A stretch of 64,000 nt of DNA. It comes from Dolomedes plantarius. Taxonomy: Eukaryota > Arthropoda > Arachnida > Araneae > Dolomedidae. Below, one piece after another: positions 1-10,365 of this stretch. The stretch spans positions 28,106,132 through 28,170,131 of the forward strand of contig OU015501.1 of NCBI GenBank assembly GCA_907164885.2. The letters run 5' to 3'. The translations under genes were made by a program, and so were the position numbers. Numbering within the stretch: the first letter of the stretch is position 1; every line of letters starts with the position of its first letter. The notes under the pieces were generated by a model that was not told the DNA's origin, did not search any database, and worked only from the letters and a program-made list of their open reading frames with translations.

Positions 1-1057
1 GCGATGTGTGATGCTGTCAATTATGCGGTCTATGAGTTTGGTAGGAAGTGAGAGCCATTGCTCTTGCAAAGCAGTTGAAAGCATGGCTAGCGTCCTAGGA
101 GGAGGATTGAGAGCAGCTATACGTCGTCCTAAAGCGTCCCAAACATGCTCGATAGGATTCAGGTCCGGTGATCGAGCTGGCCACTCCATGCGCTGAATCG
201 TTTCCTTCTCAAGATAAGCATCCACGATACGAGCCCTCTGCTGTCTCGCGTTATCATCCTGTAGCACGAAATAATCACTTACTGCCCAGGCATAAGGATG
301 CACATAAGCATCAAGTATGTCATTTCTATAGGTGTGAACATTCACATTTCCACGGGGAAAGACATGGAGGTCTGTGCGTCCATCCAAAGAGATACCACCC
401 CAAACACAGACACTGCCTAATCCATACGCATCTCTTTCACAGATGTGTGATGGATTAAAACGAGTTCCAGGTTCTCTCCAAATCAAAATACGTTTACTAT
501 CGCTTTGGATGCTAAACCTGGACTCATCCGTAAATGGAACAGCCCACAATTGATCACGCGTCCAGCGGACATGTTGACTGCCCACTGCAAACGTTCCCGC
601 TAATGGGGTGACGTGAGCGGGACGCAAATGGCTGGTCGCCTCACAGGAAGACCTCCTTCGTGAAGCCTTCTACGCACGGTTGACGTTGATACCAACCGTC
701 CGGAGCTTGCAGCGAGGGAGGACTGAGTTCAGACGGAGTTGCGGTTCTATTCCTTCGTGCGCATAATGACAAATATCGGACATCGGCACTCGTCGTAGCG
801 TATGGCCGGCCTTTGCTCAACCTCCTGGATGCCGAATCTGTGGTTAGAAATTGTTGCCAAAGTCTATGAACCACAGACGGACTCACATTTAGCCATCTGG
901 CCACTTCTGTCTGACTTTGCCCTGCCTCTAGTCTCCCAATAGCTCGCCATCGCAGTTCTTCGGTCAAATGATGCCTGGAGGTCATTGTTATAATTTGGCT
1001 ATGCCAGATGTCTAATCTCAGCCTCGCAGATACAATTGCTGCCTTGCTCTGAGACAT
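1..1057 (-). pseudogene. Tc1-like DD34E transposase, broken, 3' end beyond window
   Basis: A Tc1-family transposase would bind its terminal repeats and cut and paste the element in the nucleus. Seen on the minus strand: an N-terminal helix-turn-helix block (RWRAIGRLEAGQSQTEVARW, about 860-990), then VSTSTVRRRLHEGGL (about 650-720), then the catalytic blocks FTDESRFSIQ (first Asp), LQDDNAR (second Asp) and ARSPDLNPIEHVWD (Glu). All three acidic residues are present, and the GRRI segment after the Glu block, missing in copy 2, is kept. The frame is broken at least twice (near 640-710 and near 540-570) and a stop lies between, so no full protein can be made. The conserved His after DNARP reads Gln. 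Family length is about 340 residues. The start could be either of two ATGs near 1057 and 990. Confidence 0.85.
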
Positions 1058-1234
1058 GCACTTTTATGCTCCTTGCAAATGGCATATTCTGACTGCAGCG
1101 CCACTATCTTACATAATGTAGTATTGTTCAGCACCTTTTACTTAACAACATATTCAATTTTTAAACAGATTATCCTAGTTTTGAACGTGTTATCCCTCTT
1201 TTTGTGATTTTTCCTTAATTTTTTATAACTAGTG
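1..1234 (-). mobile_element. Tc1-like DNA transposon, copy 1, cut by window start
   Basis: Seen: this stretch aligns, base for base over most of its length, with the complete copy at 38133-39614. It ends at the same terminal motif (reverse complement CACTAGTTAT) followed by TA at 1235-1236, the expected target dinucleotide. The left ~260 bp lie outside the window. Established: Tc1/mariner elements insert at TA and duplicate it. The encoded transposase is on the minus strand. Copies 1 and 2 differ by scattered substitutions and small indels, so they are old, independent insertions rather than a recent duplication. Confidence 0.9.
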
Positions 1235-1236
1235 TA

Positions 1237-3040
1237 GTTTGGATAACAATGTCTTTTGGCTGGTAGTGTGACAATGTATAAAGGCTTATGTACTATCGTG
1301 TAACTTTTGCGAGATCTATCACATTTTCTTTAAGGTTTTCCTTTAAGATGTAGTGGTTACACACGGCCTTTGAAACAGTCGGCATCGATTTGTTAAGCCT
1401 ATACTTGGTTAGATCTACTCGTAATAATATTTTTCTTTCTTCGTGCAAATTGACCAGTTCCCCTAATATTTGGAGGTAATCCCTTTTAAATACGCACCAG
1501 TATAGGTATTTACTGATTCTTTCATGCATATTTACATATGTGATATGGGGTCCAAATAAAAATTATAGCATGTGATGGAAATCAATTCATCTCCTCCCAT
1601 TTTTTGGAAATCTGCTCTAGGCTGGCCATAAGACATGTTAAGACAGTTACATATCACCGCATGCACTTATATGTCACAGGACGGTTACATGTTATACCGC
1701 AATTGCTTTCGGACCATTGCATTATGAGATTTATGTATGAAGACAGAGCAATAAAAGTTTCATATTCTCAACAATATTCTTTTTCGATAATTCAGCTTGC
1801 ACATAATTCCGCTTAGAAACTCGTGTTACTAAGATTTTTTTTTGGTAGAAGTTAAAACGGCAATGTGATCACACTCGGATATATATGGTTTGAATTATTT
1901 ATGATTTTCCTTGGTTATAATTATTTAATTTTTTCTATCTTACTAAATGATTAATAAAAATTGTACTTTAACGGAAAAGGCAGATAATAGACTAAGATCT
2001 GTAAGTTAACGCACCCGTAGAGTAAATATTTTAGTCTGCTGTATTACTTAGAAGAAGTTTCTAGGTTATATGTGAACAGTCCGATTACTTCACTCGCTGT
2101 GTCCGATTGAGATTAAACTTTTACTGGTCCCTCCCGTCAATAGAATGGACTATGGAGTTGGAACCATTTTTTAAGGGCACGATACTGCTTGACTGAAAAT
2201 TAAAGAAGTTACATATTCAATAAAACATAAGTTTCTTATTATTTTAGTTCTTATTCCAAACTGGTATCTTATGCCAGCTAATTTACTTATCTTTCACATA
2301 GCATAAACAAACCCTTTTTCTTGAGAGAAATTTGCGATTTGTATGATCCAAAATTACACACATAGAAAAAGTACCTTATTGGATAAAAAATTCATACTAT
2401 CTTAAAAATGGACTGAGTGATCACTACATGTTTAAAACCATTCATGAAAAAAGCAATATTGTCTCATGAAAAAGGAATATTATACATATCCACAAATGAC
2501 AGATAAGCTTTAACTTATCAAGTGGCTACGAATGGAGTACTTAAATAAAATCTGAAGGAAAGCCACTAGAATAGAAGGAAATGAAACTGGAAAATGTTTC
2601 TCGGCGGGGGAAAAGTCCTTTATCTCTACCACCGAAACAATAAAGATGATACAAAGTTGTCAAGCTTCTTTTCAAAGGATATCGTTGGCACAATCGATTT
2701 TTACTATTTAAATGCAAATAAAATAGGGCACTTCATTTTCATTTTAAAATTTTACAAAAGACAGAAGTTCAATTTAAGTTTTCAATTTAAATTACTCTAT
2801 TTATTTATTTCTAATATGTATTTTCATGTTTTTTTTATTCTAACATCTTCGGATTCTAACCCTTCGGTAGATTTTGGATCAAAAATTGTTTTGTTTGGAC
2901 TTCCTCTACCCATCTCTTGGAGAGCAGGCGTAAAATTTTGGTACTACTAAATATTTATTATGTAAGAGTTACAAGAAACTCTTACTATCGAAAACTCAAT
3001 TATAACATTCTTATTTACATTATAGTAATTTCATCAATAT
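1237..3040. other. AT-rich spacer, no recognisable gene
   Basis: Short open frames (for example 2594-2950 on plus) encode low-complexity Phe/Leu/Tyr/Lys-rich peptides with no motif I recognise. No terminal repeats, tandem arrays or tRNA-like boxes were seen. Confidence 0.6.
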
Positions 3041-3588
3041 TATTAGCATAAATATGTGAATAAAAATAATATTCCTCCTCATATCACTATCAATTTATTT
3101 TATACATACGATTTTAATATAGTTATCATACACGACAGGAAACTGTACCTGACTGTCTGTATTTGTATTTACTGTATTCAGCGTAAATATTTCAATAAAA
3201 ATATTATTCCTCCTCTTATCACTATTAATTTATTTTATACATACGATTTTAATATAGTTATCATACACGACAGGTAACTGCACCTGACTGTCTGTATTTG
3301 TATTTACTGTATTCAGCGTAAATATTTCAATAAAAATAATATTCCTCCTCATATCACTATCAATTTATTTTATGCATACGATTTTAATATAGTTATCATA
3401 CACGACAGGTAACTGCACCTGACTGTCTGTATTTGTATTTACTGTATTCAGCGTAAATATTTCAATAAAAATAATATTCCTCCTCATATCACTATCAATT
3501 TATTTTATACATACGATTTTAATATAGTTATCATACACGACAGGTAACTGCACCTGACTGTCTGTACTTGTATTTATTGTATTCATCG
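3041..3588. repeat. 135-bp tandem repeat, four units
   Basis: The phrase ATTCCTCCTC recurs at 3071, 3206, 3341 and 3476, an exact 135-bp spacing. Each unit continues with an AT-rich stretch, ACACGACAGG and CTGACTGTCTGTATTTG. Units differ by only a few bases; the first is diverged at its left edge and the last ends near 3588. The short frame across it is a by-product of the repeat. Confidence 0.92.
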
Positions 3589-4119
3589 AGCGAAGAGAAA
3601 CCACAAAGTTAAACTGTGAACCAAATCTACGCGAGTGTTCAGTGTAGATTGAAGACTTTTCTTGCATCTGTGTTTCACGGGGGTCCCGATCTCCATTACA
3701 AGCAGCTGCTTAATATCGACAAACACGTGAGCCTAATGATAAGCCCACATTAAAGGTCAAAAGGTTTATTGTATCGATTTTTTTCCCGAGTGACATTTCA
3801 TGTGTTTTCGTCGCTTGACCTTTCGGATACCGCCTACATTCCAACTTGGAAGAAATCCGTGCAAAGGTATTTCATTCATGGGCTGCCGCACCTCCCCCTC
3901 TCCCTGTGTGCGTACTACGAGACATCGATCCCAAATTTATTAATAAAAATGAACACACTCTTTTCAACCAGATCGGCGGATTCCCTCACAAACAGACTGT
4001 TCTCGATCTAGAGGCGATTTTGACCGAGACTGAACTTTAAAGTTGTTTATACGACTAGAAATAAAAGAATAATTATTTAAAATCAAAAACTTGAACGAGC
4101 ATTTTGAAACGAAACATGA
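3589..4119. other. Spacer with an unrecognised short open frame
   Basis: The plus-strand frame at 3846-4040 gives 64 residues of mixed, non-repetitive composition (contains AAPPPLPVCVLRDIDP). Its base composition is less AT-rich than the flanks. It might be a relic exon or transposon fragment; I do not recognise it and see no partner exon. Confidence 0.3.
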
Positions 4120-4355
4120 TACACCTATACCTCGTTATACGGTCACTCTTTATACGGCATTTTGCTATAACGGCCTTTTTCAATTATGACACTTTTTCGA
4201 TTTACGGCCCACAATGTTTCGCTATACGGCCACAACAGCAGAAAGTGATAATGGCAGCATATTATAGCTTAGTGATTCTTCATGTTAACGTTTGTCATCA
4301 CATTAAAAACAGTTTTTAAACATTTTATTTTTTATTTTTTTATTATATGTATACA

Positions 4356-4492
4356 TTAGCTGAAAACCCGCACTTCGCTACGGAGTACATTCAAATTACA
4401 TATAACGGCCAATGTATGCAATTAATGCAAAAAAAAAAAATAAATATATATATTTATAATAAATACGACGATCAATGTATACAATTGATGTA

Positions 4493-4578
<86 letters not shown>

Positions 4579-4610
4579 TAAAAAAATCGTAGCGGATATT
4601 TATTTTTTTT
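4356..4610 (-). mobile_element. Helitron 3' end fragment
   Basis: Read on the minus strand, this matches the 3' part of the Helitron at 28445-29221. It has the same ACATTGRCCGT- and AATTGCATACATT-type phrases, a subterminal hairpin around GTACTCCGTAGCG, and it ends TCAGCTAA followed by T. That is the CTRR|T ending typical of Helitrons. The 5' end was not located. A (TA)n array has expanded inside it. Confidence 0.7.
4494..4580. repeat. (TA)n microsatellite
   Basis: About 85 bp of nearly pure TA dinucleotides inside the Helitron fragment. Confidence 0.95.
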
Positions 4611-4675
4611 TTGGATAATATCCAATTGTCTGCTGCATTAGAAAGAAAAAAAAATATTTTTTGTCTATATAGGTC

Positions 4676-5960
4676 AGGCGCCCACTGGCAACTTTTAATT
4701 TGGGCAACTAAACAGTTTAGTCACTTGAAAGTTGTCGGATACCTTCGACAAGCGCCCACTGGCAACTAAATAGTTGCTTTGCACTCAGTTTGAAAATGGA
4801 TTTCGTGGAAGCTGCATGTGTTTGTGCCCTCGCTCTACGGCGAAAACGTAAACAAAGCCACAGAAGATTTTGGGTCCATCCAATAATAAGTAGGAGATTA
4901 TTTGACGGGCAATTTTATAAATTATTTGAAGATTTAAGAGTACACCCAACAAAATTTTTCAACTACTTTCGGATGAGCATTGAAAGTTTCGAGAACCTGT
5001 TGTTATTAGTGGGGCCCAGTATTCCTTACCAAAATACAAGATTACGTTTGGCTATACCACCGCAGGAAAGATTAGCTGTGAATTTAAGGTAAGAAAAAAG
5101 ATTTTCTTAAAAAATTGAAAGTTTATGGAAATAAAATACATATTACAAACATTTTTTTGTGAAAAATTTTTTCGACTGTGCTTCTAGCAATAATGGATTG
5201 CGATTACAAGTTCATTTATGTAGAAGTTGGAGCATACGGTTCATCAAGTGATTCTAATATTTTTAAACAGTCAGCATTTTCAAGGTTGCTTGAAAGAAAC
5301 CAATTAAAAATTCCAGAACAAAGTTGTCTCCCTAATGACGACAATGGAACGGCAATGCCATTTACTTTAGTGGGGGATGAGGCATTTGCTCTTTCACGGT
5401 TTGTATTACGACCATATCCCAGGAGAAATCTGTCCGTAAAACAACGTATCTTTAATTACAGATTAACAAGAGTCCGCAGACTGGTAGAATGTACATTTTG
5501 GAATTTTAGAAAACAAATGGAGAATATTCACAGACCTCTCGATACGAGTATTGAATTCAGTGAATCTGTTATTAAAGCATGCTGCATTCTACAGAATTTT
5601 GTTAGAAAACATGATGGAATACGTTTTGAAGACACTCTCTTTGACTGTTCATTGGAAAGAATATCTACAGTTGGAGTAAGAAGCAACAATCAAGGTTTTG
5701 CGATAAGAGATTATTTTACATATTATTTCATTTCTCCTCAAAGAAGTATTCCTTGGCAGTATGACGAAATTTAATATAAAAGCTGTCTATAATAAATGAA
5801 AAGAGTTAAAAAATTATCAACTTACTCTTTTAGTTCTTTTGTTTTTCCTCCCACTTATCTCAATTTTCAATGAATTGTTGACACAATTCCTCCCATAAAG
5901 TCTCCGACGAAAGTTCTAACGCACAGACCAAACCGCTTCCAATTTATAAAAAATTGGAAT
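4676..5960 (+). mobile_element. PIF/Harbinger-like transposon, internally deleted
   Basis: It holds the Harbinger nuclease relic described separately. The left side carries GCGCCCACTGGCAACT twice, at about 4678 and 4752, in the place where a terminal or subterminal repeat would lie. A matching right terminal repeat was not found, so the right boundary is approximate and that end may be lost. Established: PIF/Harbinger elements encode a HARBI1-like nuclease plus a separate Myb/SANT-like DNA-binding protein. No second gene is visible here. Confidence 0.55.
4796..5774 (+). pseudogene. HARBI1-like (PIF/Harbinger) nuclease, first catalytic Asp deleted
   Basis: Seen: exon-like part one (4796-5092) with FRMSIESFENLLLLVGPSI and a following PPQERLAV block, typical of the N-terminal half of Harbinger transposases. 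It ends at a good splice-donor-like GTAAGA. Part two opens as FSTVLLAIMDCDYKF (about 5168) and continues with GSSSDSNIF (second Asp), LVGDEAFALSRFVLRPYPRR and the helix RLTRVRRLVECTFW (likely catalytic Glu), ending at the TAA after 5774. Missing: the segment that normally carries the first catalytic Asp (DGxHV-type motif), lost between about 5092 and 5168. About 300 codons remain of a usual 350-400. A nuclease without the first Asp cannot cut, so this is a relic. The family call is secure; the exact deletion ends are inferred. Confidence 0.88.
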
Positions 5961-6077
5961 AAATCCAATTAAATTTGTTTGGGTTTGTATCGAAGTAATT
6001 GATTCGTTATACGGCTTTTCGCTTTATGGCCAACTTTTCCGGAATGTATCTAGGCCGTAAAGCGAGGTATGGGTGTA

Positions 6078-6913
6078 CTGATATTTAAAGTACACTAGAT
6101 AACATCAAAACATACTGTTGTGTCTAACATTATTGACGCATCTTCAATAAGTGGATCTTTGATTTACAAATACAATAAAACTTTATTAGAATTTAAAATG
6201 ATCAAAGGAGCACTGAAAAGTGATGATTAAAATGATATCCTGCATTTGAACTGCAAATTTATTTTTTCTTGAGCACAATTAATTGGAAATTGATGATTTT
6301 TAAAAAGAGGATTTTGAAATCCTTTCGTTCAGATCACTACATGTAATGGGTGGCTCAATGTTAAAATATGCATTTACGAAAAACAGGAAATTTTGAGTTC
6401 CATTCTCAAGTCATGCAATTAGTTTTAAATGTGTGCTATTTGTTATAAGTTTTCACAAATAGTTCAGGAAAATTTTAAAAGCAAGTTATAATATTTTTAT
6501 ATTTATAATATTTATGGAATACGTTTTGATTTGGATCAAAAGCCATAAGGTATTATTGCACATTCCATTGCTTTCAGAAAGAAAAAAACTTTTTTGTAAA
6601 TTGCGTACTATGAGACCAAAATATTCTTTATTTTTATTTCGATGTTTACACTTCAATATATTTATTTAAAAAATAAGATGAAAAATAAAGGAATCGAAAA
6701 ATGGTCTCATTTTTGCTACAGTGTCTTGGAGCCAGCAATTTTTGTCCATTCATTTCTCGATATAACAGAATCATAAATGGAGAAAAAAAATTCTTCCGAA
6801 AATCTAAAGAAACTCAATTCTTGCAAAAAATTTTAATCAAAAGTTTCCCTCTTAAATTAGCTTTTTAGGTTTAATGTAGGGAAATTTTATCCCTAAAGTT
6901 TTTCTAACATACT
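6078..6913. other. AT-rich spacer, nothing recognised
   Basis: No open frame with a motif, no repeat structure beyond poly-A/T runs. Confidence 0.6.
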
Positions 6914-8647
6914 AGTGCCGTTTACATGTGCCAAAAACCCGGGTAAAAGCAGGGTCGTTTCTTACTTTTTCCCTACGATAGGGAAAAATGCAGGGTGGAT
7001 TTTCGACCCTGCTTCGACCCAGGATAAAACCCGCTAATTACCCATGATGCATTTCGAAGATGGGAGTAAATAACATGGCGGGTTTGAACTTGTGTGAATC
7101 CATGAAAATGCAGCTAAATGATCGATGGAAGGATCTGGAACCCCTTAATGATCGCATAATTTTCAAGAAAACAGTAGAAAAGTGCCTATTTTCTTCCGGA
7201 GGATTTCATTTATTTCTGCCCATCAAGTTTAAAAAAAAAAAAAAACCATCCCCAATTACATTATAAATAGAATGGTACTGCCATCTGGTATGTAAAATAA
7301 GGAATAAAATTTCATTTCAATAAAATTTCAATAACATTTTCATTTAAAGTGTTATGGTAAAATTAATAAATTTAATAAGTATAATCAATAATTAAACGTA
7401 ACATTAAAATTTATTTATAAATTAATTATTTTAGAATTCACAGATAAAATTTATTTATATCTATTTATGATTTTTTTATTTATACATGACTAAAAATTAC
7501 TGAAACAAAATTGAAATCAAAATTACATTTTGATTTTATAAAAGGATTTATTAAAACAATAAGTATCTTACAATTAATCTTATAATTTAAAAAAATGCAC
7601 CTATCGATTGGAAAATTTTCTTTCCAGTCTTTATTACTTCAGGAATTTAAAACAATTTCTTCCCACCAAACAGAGCTTCGTAATTTTGCCCACATTCTTT
7701 GTTGTGGAAAAACTAAATTTAGCGATGAAGCCATAGATCGTACGATTATATCTAATATCCGCATCAATCTTCTAGTTCTTATATTCCTTTTTTCCTATCT
7801 ATTTTCTAAATTTAATTTTGAAAACAACAGAAAACAATCGTAAACGTTCTATAATTATCAACAGCTACTGACATGTGCTGCATTTAAATAACAAATAGAC
7901 GCAGACGTAATTGTGTTTTAGAAGAGGAGTGCATTGGTCGTGTCGACTTTATCTCCTGTAAGCAAGATATATGTAATCAAGGTGGGAGTGCTCAGTAGTT
8001 AAAAATTTAAGTAATGAATTAAAATATTAAGGTAAGAATAACGCGGGTAAAAGAAAAAAAATTAATAGTAAAGTTAAATTAAAACAAAAAGTTAATTTAA
8101 CAGAAAAAATATAGAGTTACAAGTTAAGAAAATTTAGAAGAAAAATTAGATAAGACTAATGATCCACGGAAAACAAAAAAGTAATAATATTAAGAGGCCC
8201 AGAAAAGCAGATATCATAAGAATACAAAAAATATTTTTGTAAGTTTTTCAATCTTTTTGGATTTTTAAAGTTATGATTTTTTTTGTTGTTATTTTTAAAA
8301 TTTAAGAATACGAGGTCAAAAGAACAGCAATTGGAAAAAAAAAAAGGCCTTCCCCAGGACCATACACTTCGTAACTAGATAAATGCGGAGTTCGAAGATG
8401 GAAAGCTAAAAATAGCAATACAGTGAATTTGGAAAAGTATGACACCGGCTGGGATCGAACCCATAACGTGATTTACAAGGAATGATGGTGTATGAGGATC
8501 AATTCCGCCGAATCATGTGACGGCCTTTACTTCCGGTAAGACGGGTAAAAGCAGGGTGAAAATGTGGTCCCATGTAAACGGGCTTCGAAGGTTTTCCCTA
8601 TTAGCGGGTAAATCCCGGGTATTATTGTTGTGCATGTAAACGCAGCT
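6914..8647 (+). mobile_element. Unclassified ~1.7-kb DNA element, copy A
   Basis: One end reads GTGCCGTTTACATGTGCC and the other, reverse complemented, GCTGCGTTTACATG; both are followed inward by CCCGGG and GGGTAAAAGC/TACCCGC-like phrases, so they form imperfect terminal inverted repeats around the core CGTTTACATG. The motif CCCGTTTACATGG also occurs ~70 bp inside the right end. A short frame at 7060-7266 starts MGVNNMAGLNLCESMK and then runs into poly-A; a second at 7595-7843 is treated separately. A differs from B and C by a poly-A-containing replacement near 7228-7247. No transposase catalytic motif was seen, so the element is probably non-autonomous. The superfamily is unknown; TA flanks (ACTA|GTGCC and GGCAC|TAGA at the outer ends of the array) suggest a TA target. 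Confidence 0.8.
7595..7843 (+). CDS. Small unrecognised frame conserved in copies A and C
   Basis: An 82-residue frame with HQTELRNFAHILCCGKTKF in the middle and a hydrophobic C-terminal stretch (LLVLIFLFSYLFSKF). The same frame is open in copy C (minus strand, 11102-11350) with few changes. In copy B one codon of the CC pair is TGA, closing it. The fragment could be the end of an ancestral element-encoded protein, or chance. No domain is recognised. Confidence 0.2.
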   Translation: MHLSIGKFSFQSLLLQEFKTISSHQTELRNFAHILCCGKTKFSDEAIDRTIISNIRINLLVLIFLFSYLFSKFNFENNRKQS

Positions 8648-8650
8648 TTT

Positions 8651-10365
8651 AGCTGCGTTTACATGGACAACAATAATACCCGGGATTTACCCGCTAATAG
8701 GGAAAACCTTCGAAGCCCGTTTACATGGGACCACATTTTCACCCTGCTTTTACCCGTCTTACCGGAAGTAAAGGCCGTCACATGATTCGGCGGAAGTGAT
8801 CCTCATACACCATCATTCCTTGTAAATCACGTTATGGGTTCGATCCCAGCCGGTGTCATACTTTTCCGAATTCACTGTATTGCTATTTTTAGCTTTCCAT
8901 CTTCGAACTCCGCATTTATCTCGTTACAAAGTGTATGGTCCTGGGGAAGGCCTTTTTTTCCCAATTGCTGTTCTTTTGACCTCGAATTCTTAAATTTTAA
9001 AAATAACAACAACAAAAAATCATAAAACTTTAAAAATCCAAAAAGATTGAAAAACTTACAAAATATTTTTTGTATTCTTATGATATCTGCTTTTCTGGGC
9101 CTCTTAATATTATTACTTTTTTGTTTTCCGTGGATTATTATTCTTATCTAATTTTTCTTCTAAATTTTCTTAACTTGTAAGTCTATATTTTTTCTGTTAA
9201 AATTAACTTTTTTGTTTTAATTTAACTTTACTATTAATTTTTTTTCTTTTACCCGCGTTATTCTTACCTTAATATTTTAATTCATTACTTAAAATTTTAA
9301 CTACTGAGCACTCCCACCTTGATTACATATATCTTGCTTACAGGAGATAAAGTCGACACGACCAATGCACTCCTCTTCTAAAACACAATTACGTCTGCGT
9401 CTATTTGTTATTTAAATGCAGCATATGTCAGTCGCTGTTGATAATTATAGAACGCTTACGATTGTTTACTGTTGTTTTTAAAAATGAATTTAGAAAATAG
9501 ATAGGAAAAAAGGAATATAAGAACTAGAAGATTGATGCGGATATTAGATATAATCGTACGATCTATGGCTTCATCGCTAAATTTAGTTTTTCCTCAACAA
9601 AGAATGTGGGCAAAATTACGAAGCTCTGTTTGGTGGGAAGAAATTATTTTAAATTCCTGAAGTAATAAAGACTGGAAAGAAAATTTTCCAATCGATAGGT
9701 GCATTTTTTTTAAATTATAAGATTAATTGTAAGATACTTATTGTTTTAATAAATCCTTTTATAAAATCAAAATGTAATTTTGATTTCAATTTTGATTCAG
9801 TAATTTTTAGTCATGTATAAATAAAAAATCATAAATAGATATAAATAAATTTTATCTGTGAATTCTAAAATAATTAATTTATAAATAAATTTAATGTTAC
9901 GTTTAATTATTGATTATACTTATTAAATTTATTAATTTTACCATAACACTTTAAATGAAAATGTTACTGAAATTTTATTGAAATGAAATTTTATTTCTTA
10001 TTTTACATACCAGATGGCAGTACCATTCTATTTATAATGTAATTGGGGATGGTTCAGATCAAGAAATAAATGAAATCCTCCGGAAAAAAATAGGCACTTT
10101 TCTACTGTTTTCTTGAAAATTATGCGATCGTTAAGGGGTTCCAGATACTTCCATCGATCATTTAGCTGCATTTTCATGGATTCACACAAGTTCAAATCCG
10201 CCATGTTATTTACTCCCAGCTTCGAAATGCATCATGGGTAATTAGCGGGTTTTATCCTGGGTCGAAGCAGGATCGAAAATCCACCCTGCATTTTTCCCTA
10301 TCGTAGGGAAAAAGTAAGAAACGACCCTGCTTTTACCCGGGTTTTTGGCACATGTAAACGGCACT
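8651..10365 (-). mobile_element. Unclassified ~1.7-kb DNA element, copy B (inverted)
   Basis: Near-complete reverse complement of copy A, starting 3-4 bases after A ends. The join is CGCAGC-TTTTA-GCTGCG, a tail-to-tail inverted pair. B shares with C several variants absent from A (for example TGATCTGAA in place of A's poly-A segment, and AATAATAATCC in place of ACTAATGATCC on the A-sense strand). It carries a nonsense change relative to A and C in the small conserved frame. Confidence 0.85.

Larger units (their letters stand above)
4122..6075. mobile_element. Pogo/Tigger-like element with nested insertions
   Basis: Seen: terminal inverted repeats. The left end reads CACCTATACCTCGTTATACG and the reverse complement of the right end reads CACCCATACCTCGCTTTACG; both abut TA (4120-4121 and 6076-6077). 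Subterminal TTATACGG/CTTTATGGCC phrases recur inside both ends (4135-4215 and 6005-6031). Inference: the TA target and CCTCG-TATACGG style of end fit a non-autonomous pogo/Tigger-type Tc1/mariner element. Its own body is about 200 bp left and 100 bp right; the middle is occupied by a Helitron fragment and a Harbinger element. Confidence 0.7.

Noticed and set aside
168..458. Plus-strand His-rich frames at 168-458 and 38548-38838
   Set aside because: They are antisense shadows of the Tc1 transposase in both copies.
3041..3588. CRISPR array
   Set aside because: Units are 135-bp head-to-tail repeats without unique spacers; the same applies to the other arrays, and the genome is eukaryotic.
8440..8480. 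Possible tRNA gene (GGGATCGAACCC) in copy A, mirrored in B and C
   Set aside because: Only a T-arm-like block is present; no acceptor or D-arm pairing. Not a tRNA, at most an old tRNA-derived piece.
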